From contig JBGSHS010000370.1 of the NCBI GenBank assembly GCA_041752115.1, forward strand, positions 1 to 64,000: a stretch of DNA of 64,000 nucleotides. The letters are read 5' to 3'. This DNA is from JAJRVM01 sp041752115 (lineage in GTDB: Bacteria; Planctomycetota; Planctomycetia; Pirellulales; Pirellulaceae). Made by a program: the position numbers and the translations under genes. The notes under the pieces are model-generated. The model was given only the letters and a program-made list of their open reading frames with translations. It was not told the DNA's origin and did no database searches. Every line of letters begins with the position of its first letter. Position 1 is the first letter of the stretch. Below, one piece after another: positions 9,098 to 18,559 of this stretch.

Positions 9098-10309
9098 TCA
9101 TTGACGTTCGAACAGTGCTTTGCGCAGTTCCTGCTCGAACGTGTGGCTTTGACTCAGCACCTGGTGGAACTCCTCTTTGTTGAGCGTATAGCAGAGCGTT
9201 TCGGTTTTGGCGGTGACGGTGGCATTGCGAGGCCGTTCCTCCAGGAGAGCTACTTCGCCGAAGAAGTCGCCTTCCCGCAACACGGCAACGAGACGTTCTC
9301 CCTTGTCGTCCCGTTGAGTAACGTCGACCGTTCCTTTGCGAATGAGGAAGAAGTCACGTCCGGCGTCCCCCTGCCGGATAATGACGCCGCCGGGAGGGTA
9401 GAGGACCGCTTTCATCTGATCGGCGATTTCGGACAGGGAGCGTGGAGTCAGGTCGGCAAAGGGAGTGCAGCCGCGGAGGAACTCGCAGATCGCCGCCGAT
9501 TCCTGTACCAGCACGTCGCTGTGAATGCAGCCGTCGACCATATTCACGATGCGGTCGGCCACGTCCAGGATGCGGTTGTCGTGGGTGACGATGATGATGG
9601 TGCAGCCTTCTTCGCGTGCGAGTTCCTGAAACAGGGTGACGACTTCCCGGCCCGTCTTCTTGTCGAGTGCTGCCGTCGGTTCGTCGGCCAGGATCAAGCG
9701 AGGACGGTGTACCAAACCCCGTGCCACGGCCACCCGCTGACGCTGCCCTCCCGACAATCCTCGTGGCTTGTAGTGAATGCGATGCCCCAGATCGAGCCGG
9801 GTGAGCAGTTGTTCGATTCGCCGCTTCGCTTCGCTCGGCGGCATGCCCACGAGTTCTGCTGCCATGTTCACATTCTGATAGGCGGTCAGTGATCCGAAGA
9901 GATTGTGTGCTTGGAAGATGAAGCCGATTTTCTTGCGCAACTCCGTGGTAGCTGCACGGGAGATTCCGTTGAGTTCCTGTCCCAGCACCTGCAGACTCCC
10001 TTCCTGGACCCTCCGCAGCGTGCCGATGAGCGTCAACAGCGTCGTCTTTCCCGAGCCGGACGGGCCCGTCATGATGATGATCTCACCCGGTTGGATATCG
10101 AGCGAGTTCCCGAACAGAACCTGCTTGCGCGTCTCCCCTTCGCCGAAGAAATGGTTCAGGTCTCTGATGCGAATGACCGGCTGGTGGTCGTTCATCCGGG
10201 CCAGCAGGGACGCGGAGGTGGCCCGTGCCGAGAGCTCGCCACTTCCTGGCGTCGATGGGTCGTGCGACGCGTCATCTTGATTCGTCGAGTGATGGTCGGT
10301 GGTATTCAC
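9098..10309 (-). CDS. DevA/MacB-type ABC transporter ATPase fused to a cyclic-nucleotide-binding domain
   Basis: A 403-residue fusion. Residues 40-265 are an ABC ATPase with Walker A GPSGSGKT (82-89), Q-loop, signature LSGGQ (185-189) and Walker B LILADEP (205-211), closest to the DevA/LolD/MacB group. Residues about 285-400 are a CAP_ED/cNMP-binding beta barrel whose phosphate-binding cassette reads FGEVALLEERPRNATV (from about 350), with the Arg and Ala-Thr expected for cAMP-type binding. The ATPase would energise the two permeases just upstream on the same strand (58-base spacer). The extra domain suggests control of export by a cyclic nucleotide, which is inference. It ends facing the TolC-like gene. 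Confidence 0.9.
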   Translation of the reverse strand: MNTTDHHSTNQDDASHDPSTPGSGELSARATSASLLARMNDHQPVIRIRDLNHFFGEGETRKQVLFGNSLDIQPGEIIIMTGPSGSGKTTLLTLIGTLRRVQEGSLQVLGQELNGISRAATTELRKKIGFIFQAHNLFGSLTAYQNVNMAAELVGMPPSEAKRRIEQLLTRLDLGHRIHYKPRGLSGGQRQRVAVARGLVHRPRLILADEPTAALDKKTGREVVTLFQELAREEGCTIIIVTHDNRILDVADRIVNMVDGCIHSDVLVQESAAICEFLRGCTPFADLTPRSLSEIADQMKAVLYPPGGVIIRQGDAGRDFFLIRKGTVDVTQRDDKGERLVAVLREGDFFGEVALLEERPRNATVTAKTETLCYTLNKEEFHQVLSQSHTFEQELRKALFERQ

Positions 10310-10366
10310 AAGCTGTTGATTCCTCAGGTCTGGTCGTCTCTTTGGGGGAAGCCTCTTGATGCTCCG

Positions 10367-11557
10367 TCAGAACAGGCTCGCCGGGTCGACCGCCAGCAGT
10401 TTCCGCACGGCCAACAGCCCCGACAACACGCACATGGCAACGGTGAATGCCAGGATCAGTCCGCACTGCGGCAGAGTCAATGTCATGGTCAGACCGGTGA
10501 CCGCGGTGATCAGATGAAACAGGACCCAGCTGATGGCCACGCCGGGGAGAAAACCGAGCAGCGCCAGGTATACTGCTTCACGAACCACCAGGGAAAGGAA
10601 GTAACCGTTGCTGTAGCCCATGGCCATCAGCGTGGCAAACTCCGGCATGTGATCGGTGATGTCATTGTAAAGTACCTGGTAGCAGATCAGGACTCCGACG
10701 ACGAAGCCCATGATCACTCCGACTTGGAAGATCACCCCGATGGGAGTGTTGTCGTCCCAGAAGGAAATCTCTTTGCTGATGTACTGCTGGCGCGTCACGA
10801 CGCTGACGCCGTCCCCGAGTTCCGATGCCAATCGTCTGCGAACGGCGGAAATCTCGACGCCCGGCTCGCAGATCACCAGTCCCAGATCGACGGTGGACAG
10901 CGGGGCTGCCGGGTACTCGCGGGTGGGAAAATACGCGGCGAAGTTCTCCAGGCTCATCAGCAGTGTCCCGTCATTGGCGAAATCGGTGCCCAACGAGAAC
11001 GTGCCTATCAGTTCGATCGTCTGGCCGGCCAGTTCCAGCTCCAGCGGATTCGATGGGCCAGCCGCTTCCGGTGCAATGCCGTAGATCGATTCCTTGCTCT
11101 TCACGTCAATGATGGCCGTGCCGGGATCGAGCAGTTGCTGGCGGTATTGCCGGAGCGTCGCAGCCAGTTCATCGGTCAGCAAGTCGGCCCGCACGTCGCA
11201 ACCCACCACCCGGATCGGACGACTCTGGTAACGAGGCTTGCGTAACAGAGCCAGGTAGCTTTCCAGATACACTCCGTGCGCTCCTTTCACACCCGGACAA
11301 CTGCGGGCGAGGATCAAGCGGTCCTGGGGAAAGCGACTGCTCGCCGACAGCGAGTAACGTGAGCGACTGAACATGATCAAGTCGGTGTCGAAGTTGCGGA
11401 CCAGCGCCACCGTGCTGTCAAACAACGCGTTCTGAAACCCGCGCTGCATGAACATCAGCACGACGGCGAAGGTAACGCCGGAAAGCGCCACCAGCAGGCG
11501 ACGCACGTTGTGCGTCAGGTTCTGCCAGGCTAACGGTGTGCGCGGGGAACCGATCAT
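10367..11557 (-). CDS. DevC-type ABC transporter permease (second copy)
   Basis: A 396-residue permease with one N-terminal helix (about 20-40), a large extracytoplasmic domain (about 45-270) and three C-terminal helices, the MacB/FtsX topology. It starts MIGSPRTPLAWQNLTHNVRR and ends in LAVDPASLF, both typical of DevC proteins, which pair with DevA and DevB to move hydrophobic molecules (heterocyst glycolipids in Anabaena) out of the cell. It shares order and several stretches with its upstream neighbour (e.g. TPIGVIFQVGV versus TPIGAIFMAGV), so the two arose by duplication and may form a heterodimer. Eighteen bases separate them. Confidence 0.88.
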   Translation of the reverse strand: MIGSPRTPLAWQNLTHNVRRLLVALSGVTFAVVLMFMQRGFQNALFDSTVALVRNFDTDLIMFSRSRYSLSASSRFPQDRLILARSCPGVKGAHGVYLESYLALLRKPRYQSRPIRVVGCDVRADLLTDELAATLRQYRQQLLDPGTAIIDVKSKESIYGIAPEAAGPSNPLELELAGQTIELIGTFSLGTDFANDGTLLMSLENFAAYFPTREYPAAPLSTVDLGLVICEPGVEISAVRRRLASELGDGVSVVTRQQYISKEISFWDDNTPIGVIFQVGVIMGFVVGVLICYQVLYNDITDHMPEFATLMAMGYSNGYFLSLVVREAVYLALLGFLPGVAISWVLFHLITAVTGLTMTLTLPQCGLILAFTVAMCVLSGLLAVRKLLAVDPASLF

Positions 11558-11575
11558 GTTGCCATTCCGAGACTA

Positions 11576-12808
11576 TCAGAAGAGGTCGGCCGGATCGGCA
11601 CTGCGTAACTTGCGCAGCGTGGCCAGACCCGATACGCTACACATGAGAACGGAAAGCGCCAGGACAAACAACCGCAGCGGCCAGCTCATCTCCATGGGAA
11701 GATTGGCCAGGTAACCGACTGCGCGGTACAGTACTTCGGCACAGGCGAGCGCCACGACGTAGCCGAGCACCGCCATGAGCACTGCCTGCTGCATGACCAC
11801 TCTGCTCAAATACGCATTCGTGTACCCCATGGCTTTCAGCGTCGCATACTCATGCATGTGGTTGGCGACATCGTTGGACAACACCATATACACGACCACT
11901 CCTCCCACGACCAGTGCTACCGCGACTCCCGCCATGAAGATCGCTCCGATGGGAGTCTGCACCAGCCAGCGATAGCGCTCATAGTTCCGCACTTCGTCAC
12001 GCGTCAGCGCTACGACGGGAAGCGCCGCTGCGCTCTCGCCGTTAGTACGGTCTTGTCGCGCAGATGCGGGTGCGAGTCGTTCCTGCACGTTGCGGCAGAA
12101 CTCGATCGGATCGGTCGCGGCGTGCAGTCGCACCAGGCCGAAGCTGACGGCCCGGGTGGCTTCGCCGGGATAGAACCGGCTGAACCCTTCGCTGCTCATC
12201 AGGACAGACCCGTTGGCGGCCAGGCCGGCACCGAGGGAGAAACGCCCGACGATCCGGTAGGTCTGATCCCACACTTCCACCTCACGCCCCAGATCTGCTT
12301 CGCCGAATCTCCGGCCGTCTGCGGCCCCGTAGTCGTTGCCTTTGGTCTTGCTGTCCATCAACAGGTGATGGGGACTCGTCAGCTTGTCCAGCTGGCGTTC
12401 GACCTCCGGCAGATCAAAGACGTTGGAGTCGAGATCGATTCCCATGGCGACGATTCCACGCAGTTCGCCAGCAGTTTTCCGCCGTAGCGTCTCAGCGGTC
12501 TCGGGAATACGCCAAGTGGCCAGCGTAACCTGCAGCGGCTTGACCGAGGCCACTTCCCGCATCGAAGCGACTTGATACAGATAAGAACGCGGGAACTGCC
12601 GCGGATCACAGAAATGGAAGTAGTCGGGGGAACGGAGGAGCACGTCGAATGCCAGATGATCGTAGATCTGAGTCGCTGTGGCTGCCACGGCCCCCAGGAA
12701 CCCCAACTGCATGAAGATCAGGACGACTGCTAACGACACACCGCTGGTCGAGACGACGGTCCGCCATTTGCCGTGCAGCAGATTGTGAAATGCCAGGGGT
12801 GTATGCAT
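11576..12808 (-). CDS. DevC-type ABC transporter permease (first copy)
   Basis: A 410-residue permease of MacB/FtsX topology: one helix near residues 18-40, a large periplasmic domain, then three helices from about 285 onward, ending in RKLRSADPADLF. The motif HMHEYATLKAMGYTN near residue 315 is a DevC/FtsX hallmark of the coupling region. It follows the fusion-protein gene after 131 bases and precedes the second permease by 18, so the four genes read as one operon. The periplasmic domain is somewhat longer than in its paralogue. The transported substrate is not evident. Confidence 0.88.
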   Translation of the reverse strand: MHTPLAFHNLLHGKWRTVVSTSGVSLAVVLIFMQLGFLGAVAATATQIYDHLAFDVLLRSPDYFHFCDPRQFPRSYLYQVASMREVASVKPLQVTLATWRIPETAETLRRKTAGELRGIVAMGIDLDSNVFDLPEVERQLDKLTSPHHLLMDSKTKGNDYGAADGRRFGEADLGREVEVWDQTYRIVGRFSLGAGLAANGSVLMSSEGFSRFYPGEATRAVSFGLVRLHAATDPIEFCRNVQERLAPASARQDRTNGESAAALPVVALTRDEVRNYERYRWLVQTPIGAIFMAGVAVALVVGGVVVYMVLSNDVANHMHEYATLKAMGYTNAYLSRVVMQQAVLMAVLGYVVALACAEVLYRAVGYLANLPMEMSWPLRLFVLALSVLMCSVSGLATLRKLRSADPADLF

Positions 12809-12939
12809 AAGCGTGTCAATCGAGTTGCCGCGGCCGAGCCTGTTGTCTGCTCTGGCCCACTGCTTCTGTCCACCTGCGCCGCGCGTCGCCCCGCAGGCTG
12901 CCTGGTGCGACGCGGCCGTGACGCCGACCGTTCACCGCG

Positions 12940-14148
12940 TCAATTCTCTGCACGTTCCGGCCGCAGTTCAATGGTGACGTCTACCTGCAAATGGACGAAC
13001 CGCTGAGCGATCTGAGTGGACGGTTCATCCAGTTGAATGATGGTCTTGGCGGTGCGGCGATCGCTCCGGGCGAGCGGATTCGGGTCGCGCAGTGCCGGTG
13101 CGCCGATCAGACGTCCCACTTCGACGATCCGTCCGTGCAGTTCCCTCTGCAGTGCCGAGCTGTAAATCGTCACGGGATAATCCCGTGCCGGTACCAGTTT
13201 TCCCGCTTGATCGACGACCTGCAGATCTTTGAGATTCGCCTCGTGCACCTCGGCCACGCAGACCATGCGCGTCAGGTCGGCCATCTGCAGAATGGGTGTG
13301 TTGGCCACACGTTCTCCTTCGTGCACGTAGAGCTCGAGGATGGTGCCGTCGATCGGCGCCAGCACCTTGGTGGCATCGCGGGCGAGTCGTGCCAGTTCGA
13401 CAGCCCGTTGCAGGGACGGTACAGGGCTGGCCGCAGTGAGACCTTCCTGAGTCAACTCAGCCATGCGAGATTCAAGTTGGGCCGCATCGAGTGCCAGTTG
13501 CTGCGTTTCGCTCGCAGCCTCACGCTTCTCATGATTCTGTTTCAGTTCGGCTTCGATCTGCTGAATCAGTAATCGCTGCTGCTCCAGCTCCGACTGGGCG
13601 ATCGCCTCATGTGTGGCCGGGTCCGAACGCAACTGCTCGAGCTTCTCAAGCCGTTCCCGGGCCAGGTCAAGTCGCTGCTGTGCGACCTCCAGCAGTTCGT
13701 CCGGTGGCAACTCGCGGCGCCGGGCTTCAATCTGCTTCTGTGACAGCTGTGCGGCAGCAATGCGCAGCTGGCCCAGTGCCAGTTCGGACTGGAGTTGCGC
13801 CTCGGCGGCCTGCAGTTTCTCCTCAGCCAACTGGTACTCAGCCTCTCGCATCTCCGCACTGTTCAGCCGGGCCAGTTCCTCACCAGCCTGAACACGTTGG
13901 CCCGTACGAACCGGGAGGGCCACCAGCTGTTCGCCGGGCAAGGCCCCCACGGCGAGCGTGCCGCCGGCCGGCTCGAGCCGGCCCTGCGCTTCAACATGCG
14001 ATCGCGTTTCGGAGTGTGTGTCCTGGTCAGTTCGATCGGGCGGCGTGGGTGAAGCAACGGGAATGGGATACCAGTAGCTGGCACCGTACCCTAGCCCGGC
14101 CAGCATGATGGCGGCGACCAGTAGTCCAGAGAGGCGGCCAATCGTCAT
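12940..14148 (-). CDS. DevB/HlyD-type membrane fusion protein
   Basis: A 402-residue periplasmic adaptor. One N-terminal anchor helix (residues 5-25) is followed by a biotinyl-lipoyl-like half (VEAQGRLEPAGG near 53), a long coiled-coil hairpin rich in Glu, Gln and Leu (about 105-250), the second lipoyl half (VLAPIDGTILELYVHEGERV near 267) and a beta-barrel. This is the DevB arrangement used to bridge an ABC permease to a TolC-like channel. It is the first gene of the exporter operon on this strand. Nothing is missing relative to the family. Confidence 0.88.
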   Translation of the reverse strand: MTIGRLSGLLVAAIMLAGLGYGASYWYPIPVASPTPPDRTDQDTHSETRSHVEAQGRLEPAGGTLAVGALPGEQLVALPVRTGQRVQAGEELARLNSAEMREAEYQLAEEKLQAAEAQLQSELALGQLRIAAAQLSQKQIEARRRELPPDELLEVAQQRLDLARERLEKLEQLRSDPATHEAIAQSELEQQRLLIQQIEAELKQNHEKREAASETQQLALDAAQLESRMAELTQEGLTAASPVPSLQRAVELARLARDATKVLAPIDGTILELYVHEGERVANTPILQMADLTRMVCVAEVHEANLKDLQVVDQAGKLVPARDYPVTIYSSALQRELHGRIVEVGRLIGAPALRDPNPLARSDRRTAKTIIQLDEPSTQIAQRFVHLQVDVTIELRPERAEN

Positions 14149-14926
14149 AGCGAGAAGTCCGGTTATGAGACGGTGATCGGGCCCAACGGTTTGTCAGCAA
14201 TCGTTCTGCCGGTTGACCTGCGGTCGGGAAGCGGTCACGTCGCACCCGCGTCTACCTCCCATCTGCCTTGGTCCTTGCTACGGAGCTTCCTGTGGCTCCC
14301 GTGTGGCCACCCTCTGCGCCACCTTGTTCGGTCATCGGGTGCGGCTGAGCGTGCGATTCAACCAGGTGTCGTGTCCTGGTATCAGACAGGGTCGGTACGC
14401 CAGTTGAATTCCTCTTCGTTCTTCAAGCGGCGTGGCCGCCTGACGGACAGGAAGGCCGCTCACATTCTGGTGGGCCAAGCATGGATACTCGACACAACGC
14501 GAGTGCCCCCTGAACATATCGTACAGTCTAATTGTCACAGGAGCTAAGCGACACGGTGACGCGGCCGGTTTCCTGCCGCATGTGGGTGACATCCCCATGG
14601 CACCACGCGGCGCGGAATGCTCTGGCCGCCCCAATCCGGTTAATCGGTCAGTCGCTCGCCTGGCGAACTTGCTGGGGCGTCGACCATACGATACCTTTTT
14701 CTCAACGCCCAGAGCAAGCGAACGTGGCGCCAGTGGGGCCGCTGGGAGTTGGTTCTCGCTCAGCGTTGACCAGCTGAGCATCGAGTGTGGAGGCTGGAAT
14801 CCCAGCTGCACGGACTGCTCGCCTTGCGAGTTGGGGGCTGAGCGGGACAGAATGGACAGAATGGTATGTTCTGTAGGACTTGTGCCGGTTGAGCTGCGTG
14901 ACGAATCCCAGAGAGGAGGACGCCGG
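14149..14926. other. Divergent intergenic region, about 780 bp
   Basis: Lies between the start of the exporter operon (minus strand) and a secreted-protein gene (plus strand), so it should hold promoters for both. No gene is convincing; short open frames here have no recognisable domain. No clear -35/-10 pair could be fixed. Confidence 0.4.
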
Positions 14927-16735
14927 ATGGCGATAGCGAGGATTTCCCTGAAAATTTGTGCGATATGCCTGGCCGCCTGGTGCACGCAAATGCTGATGGA
15001 AGGATCGGTCCTGGGGGCGGTTCCTTCCGCCAGTTGGCTGCCTGCCGACGCCAAGTTCCATTTGTCGGTGCCCGATTATCCTCGGTCTCGGCCGCTGTTT
15101 GACAAGACAGGTCTGGGCCGATTGCTCGATGACCCGTCGATGCAGCCGTTTCTGGAGGATCTGCCGCGCCAGCTGCGAACTCGCCCGCGGGGCAGTTGGC
15201 TGGGGCTCATGTGGGTCGATGTGGGTGTCGATTGGGAGGCGGTGGCTCGCGCCGTCAGTGGCGAAGTGGCCTGGGCCGTGTTCGAAATGGAGGGACTTCC
15301 GGCAGCGGTTCTGATCGCGGATGTGACCGGTCACGACGAGGAAGTGAAGAAGCTGGAGGTCGAAATCGGGACGGCGATGACCAGGCAGCGTGTGACTGCG
15401 ACTCGAGAGACCAACAACAATACGGTGCTGACAATCTATCGTTGGCCTCCACGTGATGGAGCGCCGGCGGAGTCCCTGGTGTGCTTTTCAAAGAACGGCT
15501 ACTTCGTCGCGACGCAGCAGCTCGGGCTTGCTCGCAGCCTGATCGATCGTGTGGGCGCACAACAGCCGGATAGTCTGGTCGACGTGCCGGCGTACCGGCA
15601 TGTGATGCAGGCCTGTCGCGCGGTGGCCCAGAGCGAGCCGCATGGGCTGCTGTACGCTGTTCCGTTCGATTGCCTGGAATTGTTGAGTGCGACTGCCAGA
15701 CGCAAGAAGATCGATGTGAAGGTGTCGTCGAAACGCTCTCGCCGCCTCGGATTCGACGCCCTCTCCGCCGTCGGTGCGATGGTGAACTTCACCGACGTGG
15801 CAGGCGACATGCAGTTCTTCGCTTCGCTGTATGCACCGCAGCCGAGGTCGGAGTCGATGCAGATGATCGACCTGCGAAACGCTGCTCCGACTCCAGCGGA
15901 TTGGATCGGCAGTTCGGTGGCAGCCTGCACGATGGTCAATCTCCATACGCCGTCCGTGGTCGCGAACCTGGGCCCGCTGTTCGATGAGATCGTGGCTCAA
16001 GGCGTCGAGGGGGCTTGGGAGGATGTCCTGGCGGCTCTGCGCGAAGACCCGGATGGACCTCAGTTGGACCTGGAAAAGGAGGTGTTGGACTACTTGACGG
16101 GGCCCGTGACGGTGCTGGAAAGGGAATCGATGCCGGTCTCACCTTCGTCGCCGCAAGTGTTGCTGGCAATTCAGGCGTCCGATGAGTCGCGTCTGAGAGC
16201 TGGCATCGACAAGGCCATGCAGAACGACCCCACGATATTCACCAAGGAAATCGGCGGCGCAACCTGCTTCTACTCCACGTTGCCCGACAATCCCGATCTT
16301 CTCCTCTGGGTGATCTGCGTGGCGAAACAGCATCTCTTGATGGCCAACGATTTCGAGATCGTGCAGTTGATTCTGGAGTCGGGCCAGGACGCGCCGCTGG
16401 AACAAGATGAGCGATTCCAACATGCCCGGTCGCTGTCACAGCAGCAACTGCCGAGTCCTCTGAGCGGCATGACGTTCCTGCGGCTCGATCGGTGGTTCAA
16501 GGTGCGCTACGAGTTGCTGAGGGCCGGTAAGACCGTTGCCCCCCAGAAGACGCTGTTCAGTCTGCTCGATAGCTTCCTGGGAGGTGAACCGCTCGGTCAA
16601 AGGAAACCTCGCTGGGACGGCTCGAAACTGCCTCCGTACGAGTCGATCGGCGCTTACCTGGGGACGCTTGACGCGGCCATCACCACCGTCGACGATGGCT
16701 GGCTGGTCGTCGGGCATCTGCTTGAGGATCGGTAG
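14927..16735 (+). CDS. Large secreted protein of unknown function
   Basis: A 602-residue protein starting MAIARISLKICAICLAAW, with a Sec-type signal ending near residue 30 (GSVLGA). The ATG at 14927 has a strong GAGAGGAGGA site six bases upstream. Upstream in-frame codons are ignored for that reason. The mature part alternates strands and helices and contains planctomycete-typical segments such as GLMWVDVGVDWEAVAR and LLVWVICVAKQHLLMANDFE, which resemble the large DUF3352-like secreted proteins where an ORF senses or reports substrate values, but no catalytic motif was recognised. It is monocistronic and function is unknown. Confidence 0.7.
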   Translation: MAIARISLKICAICLAAWCTQMLMEGSVLGAVPSASWLPADAKFHLSVPDYPRSRPLFDKTGLGRLLDDPSMQPFLEDLPRQLRTRPRGSWLGLMWVDVGVDWEAVARAVSGEVAWAVFEMEGLPAAVLIADVTGHDEEVKKLEVEIGTAMTRQRVTATRETNNNTVLTIYRWPPRDGAPAESLVCFSKNGYFVATQQLGLARSLIDRVGAQQPDSLVDVPAYRHVMQACRAVAQSEPHGLLYAVPFDCLELLSATARRKKIDVKVSSKRSRRLGFDALSAVGAMVNFTDVAGDMQFFASLYAPQPRSESMQMIDLRNAAPTPADWIGSSVAACTMVNLHTPSVVANLGPLFDEIVAQGVEGAWEDVLAALREDPDGPQLDLEKEVLDYLTGPVTVLERESMPVSPSSPQVLLAIQASDESRLRAGIDKAMQNDPTIFTKEIGGATCFYSTLPDNPDLLLWVICVAKQHLLMANDFEIVQLILESGQDAPLEQDERFQHARSLSQQQLPSPLSGMTFLRLDRWFKVRYELLRAGKTVAPQKTLFSLLDSFLGGEPLGQRKPRWDGSKLPPYESIGAYLGTLDAAITTVDDGWLVVGHLLEDR

Positions 16736-16743
16736 GCGGTCGA

Positions 16744-16842
16744 GTGTATTGTCAACACTCAGGATTCGGGTGCCACTGGCTTCGCCGGTGCCGCAGCTGA
16801 TTGGCCCACGCCAGTTCGGCAATGGCGAAGCCAGTGGCACCC
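16744..16842. repeat. Intergenic hairpin repeat with 19-bp inverted arms (copy 1)
   Basis: GGGTGCCACTGGCTTCGCC (16768-16786) is repeated exactly as its reverse complement at 16824-16842, with GCAGCTGATTGG in the loop. It is preceded by GTCAACACTCAGGATTCG. The same parts occur in another order at 25195-25298. No transposase is nearby; it looks like a small non-autonomous or REP-like element. It sits just after the stop of the secreted-protein gene. Confidence 0.75.
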
Positions 16843-17019
16843 CATGCCGCAGTTGCTGCGTGGACCGAGCACCAGAGCAGAAGGCTCACGCGAAGGCGCA
16901 AAGGCGCAAAGAATGCCGAGGCGAACGAATGCGCTATTTCGGCCGGGCAAGCGGCATCACGCTCGGTCACCGAGGCTCCTTCTCTCGTAGTCGCTCATCG
17001 ATTTTGGTCGGTCGGCAGG

Positions 17020-18180
17020 TCATTGCTGCACGGAAAAGCGATGGACGGTCAGCTGATGATACGTTTCGCCGGGACGGAGCAGGGTGGATGGGAACTGCGG
17101 GTGGTTGGGAGAATCGGGGAAGTGCTGTGTCTCCAGGCAGAACCCATGATAGGGGCCGTATTTGACTCCATCGGCGCCGAGTCGGCTGTCGAGAGCTCGG
17201 GCAGTGTAGAACTGAACGCCGGGGGCCGTCGTCAAGACCTCCATGACGCGACCGCTCTCGGGATCTTCTACCCGGGCGGCCGTTGCCAGTTGCTTGCCCT
17301 GTGAGCGATCCACGACGTAGCAATCGTCGTAGTTCTGGCTGGGGAGTTGCTCGATCCGCGAGCCAATTGTGTGTGGAGTGCGAAAGTCCATTGGGGAATT
17401 ATCCACTGACAATAACTTGCCACTCGGAAATCTCTGGGGATCGGCTTCCAGGAACTGCTGCGCGTTGATTTGCATGACGTGCTTCAGGACGTTTCCCGAG
17501 TCGACACCGCCGAGGTTCCAGTAGGCATGATTGGTCAGATTCACGTGGGTCGGTTTGTCGGTCGTGGCCCAGTACTGCAGGATCAGCCGATTGTCTGCGG
17601 TGAGAAGGTAGTGCAGTCTGGCCTGGAGCGTACCAGGGTATCCTTGCTGGCCGTCGGGGCTGACCAGAGTCAGTTCGACGCCGGCGCGATCCGGTTGACG
17701 TACAGGCGTTGCTGACCAGACGAGTTGCTGGAACCCGGGCGAGCCGCCGTGGATATGATGCTCACCCGCGTTTCGTGTCAGCTGAAATCTCCGGCCATCG
17801 ATCGCGAACGAGGCATCGGCGATGCGATTGGCGTACCGACCTACAATGGAACCGAACAGCGGGTGGCCCTGCAGGTAGTCGGCCGGTTGAGCGAGGTGCA
17901 GGGTCACGTTTTCGCTCCGACCATGGCGGTCGGGTGTCCAGACCCCGGTGATCGTTGCGCCGTAGGTGAGCAGCGTGACTCGGACTCCCTGCCGATTGAT
18001 CATCGTGTACTGGTCGACCGATGTGCCGTCCTCCAGCTGCGCGACGCTCTGCGACTGCACGTCGACTTCCGCCTGGCGTGGGATCGTGTCGGAAGCCGAC
18101 TCCTGAGCGGCGCGCGATAACGAACCAAGACTCCAGACGGCCAGCGTCAGCGACAACACGCAGCGTGTAATACCGTTCAT
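17020..18180 (-). CDS. galM: Secreted aldose 1-epimerase (mutarotase)
   Basis: A 386-residue protein that would interconvert alpha and beta anomers of aldoses. It begins MNGITRCVLSLTLAVWSLG, a Sec signal, so it probably acts in the periplasm, unlike cytoplasmic GalM. Family motifs are present: the substrate-binding EHHIHGG, the catalytic His in LTNHAYWNLGG, and the catalytic Glu in CLETQHFPDSPN near the C-terminus. The ATG at 18178-18180 has GGAG seven bases before it; a start 11 codons earlier would put charged residues in front of the signal. The gene is alone; galE lies far away at 62.2 kb. Confidence 0.92.
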   Translation of the reverse strand: MNGITRCVLSLTLAVWSLGSLSRAAQESASDTIPRQAEVDVQSQSVAQLEDGTSVDQYTMINRQGVRVTLLTYGATITGVWTPDRHGRSENVTLHLAQPADYLQGHPLFGSIVGRYANRIADASFAIDGRRFQLTRNAGEHHIHGGSPGFQQLVWSATPVRQPDRAGVELTLVSPDGQQGYPGTLQARLHYLLTADNRLILQYWATTDKPTHVNLTNHAYWNLGGVDSGNVLKHVMQINAQQFLEADPQRFPSGKLLSVDNSPMDFRTPHTIGSRIEQLPSQNYDDCYVVDRSQGKQLATAARVEDPESGRVMEVLTTAPGVQFYTARALDSRLGADGVKYGPYHGFCLETQHFPDSPNHPQFPSTLLRPGETYHQLTVHRFSVQQ

Positions 18181-18559
18181 CGTGAGACTCCGCATCCGCT
18201 CGCGGTCGGCCACCGCCGCCGGTTGGCTCTCGTGCGAGCATACTCCGAGAAACTGACAGGCGCCGGGGCGACGAGAATCCCGGGCGCTGGCCTATCGAAT
18301 GCCGTGTCCATGGTATCAGGCATGACACGGCGTTGCCAGTTGCAGCTGGGCCCCCCCAATCAACGCTCACGATCCGGCGGGTCGGTTCGACCCTGGAAAA
18401 TTCGTCATGGGGTACTTCGTCATTCGTCATTCGTCATTCGACATAGGTGTGGCGAACCGCGTCTGGCCATTTAGGCAACGAGCCCTGCTGCAATCGTCTG
18501 TCGGGAGGCTTACAATGGCAGGATGCTCGAAGTTTCACCAACCCACCGGAGTGCCCGCC
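18181..18559. other. Divergent intergenic region with TTCGTCATT phrase, copy 3
   Basis: Separates galM (minus) from a Gfo/Idh/MocA gene (plus). Positions 18401-18444 carry GGGGTACTTCGTCATTCG-type repeats nearly identical in wording to copy 1. No gene is supported. A TACAAT at 18511-18516 could be a -10 element but has no good -35 partner. Confidence 0.5.
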
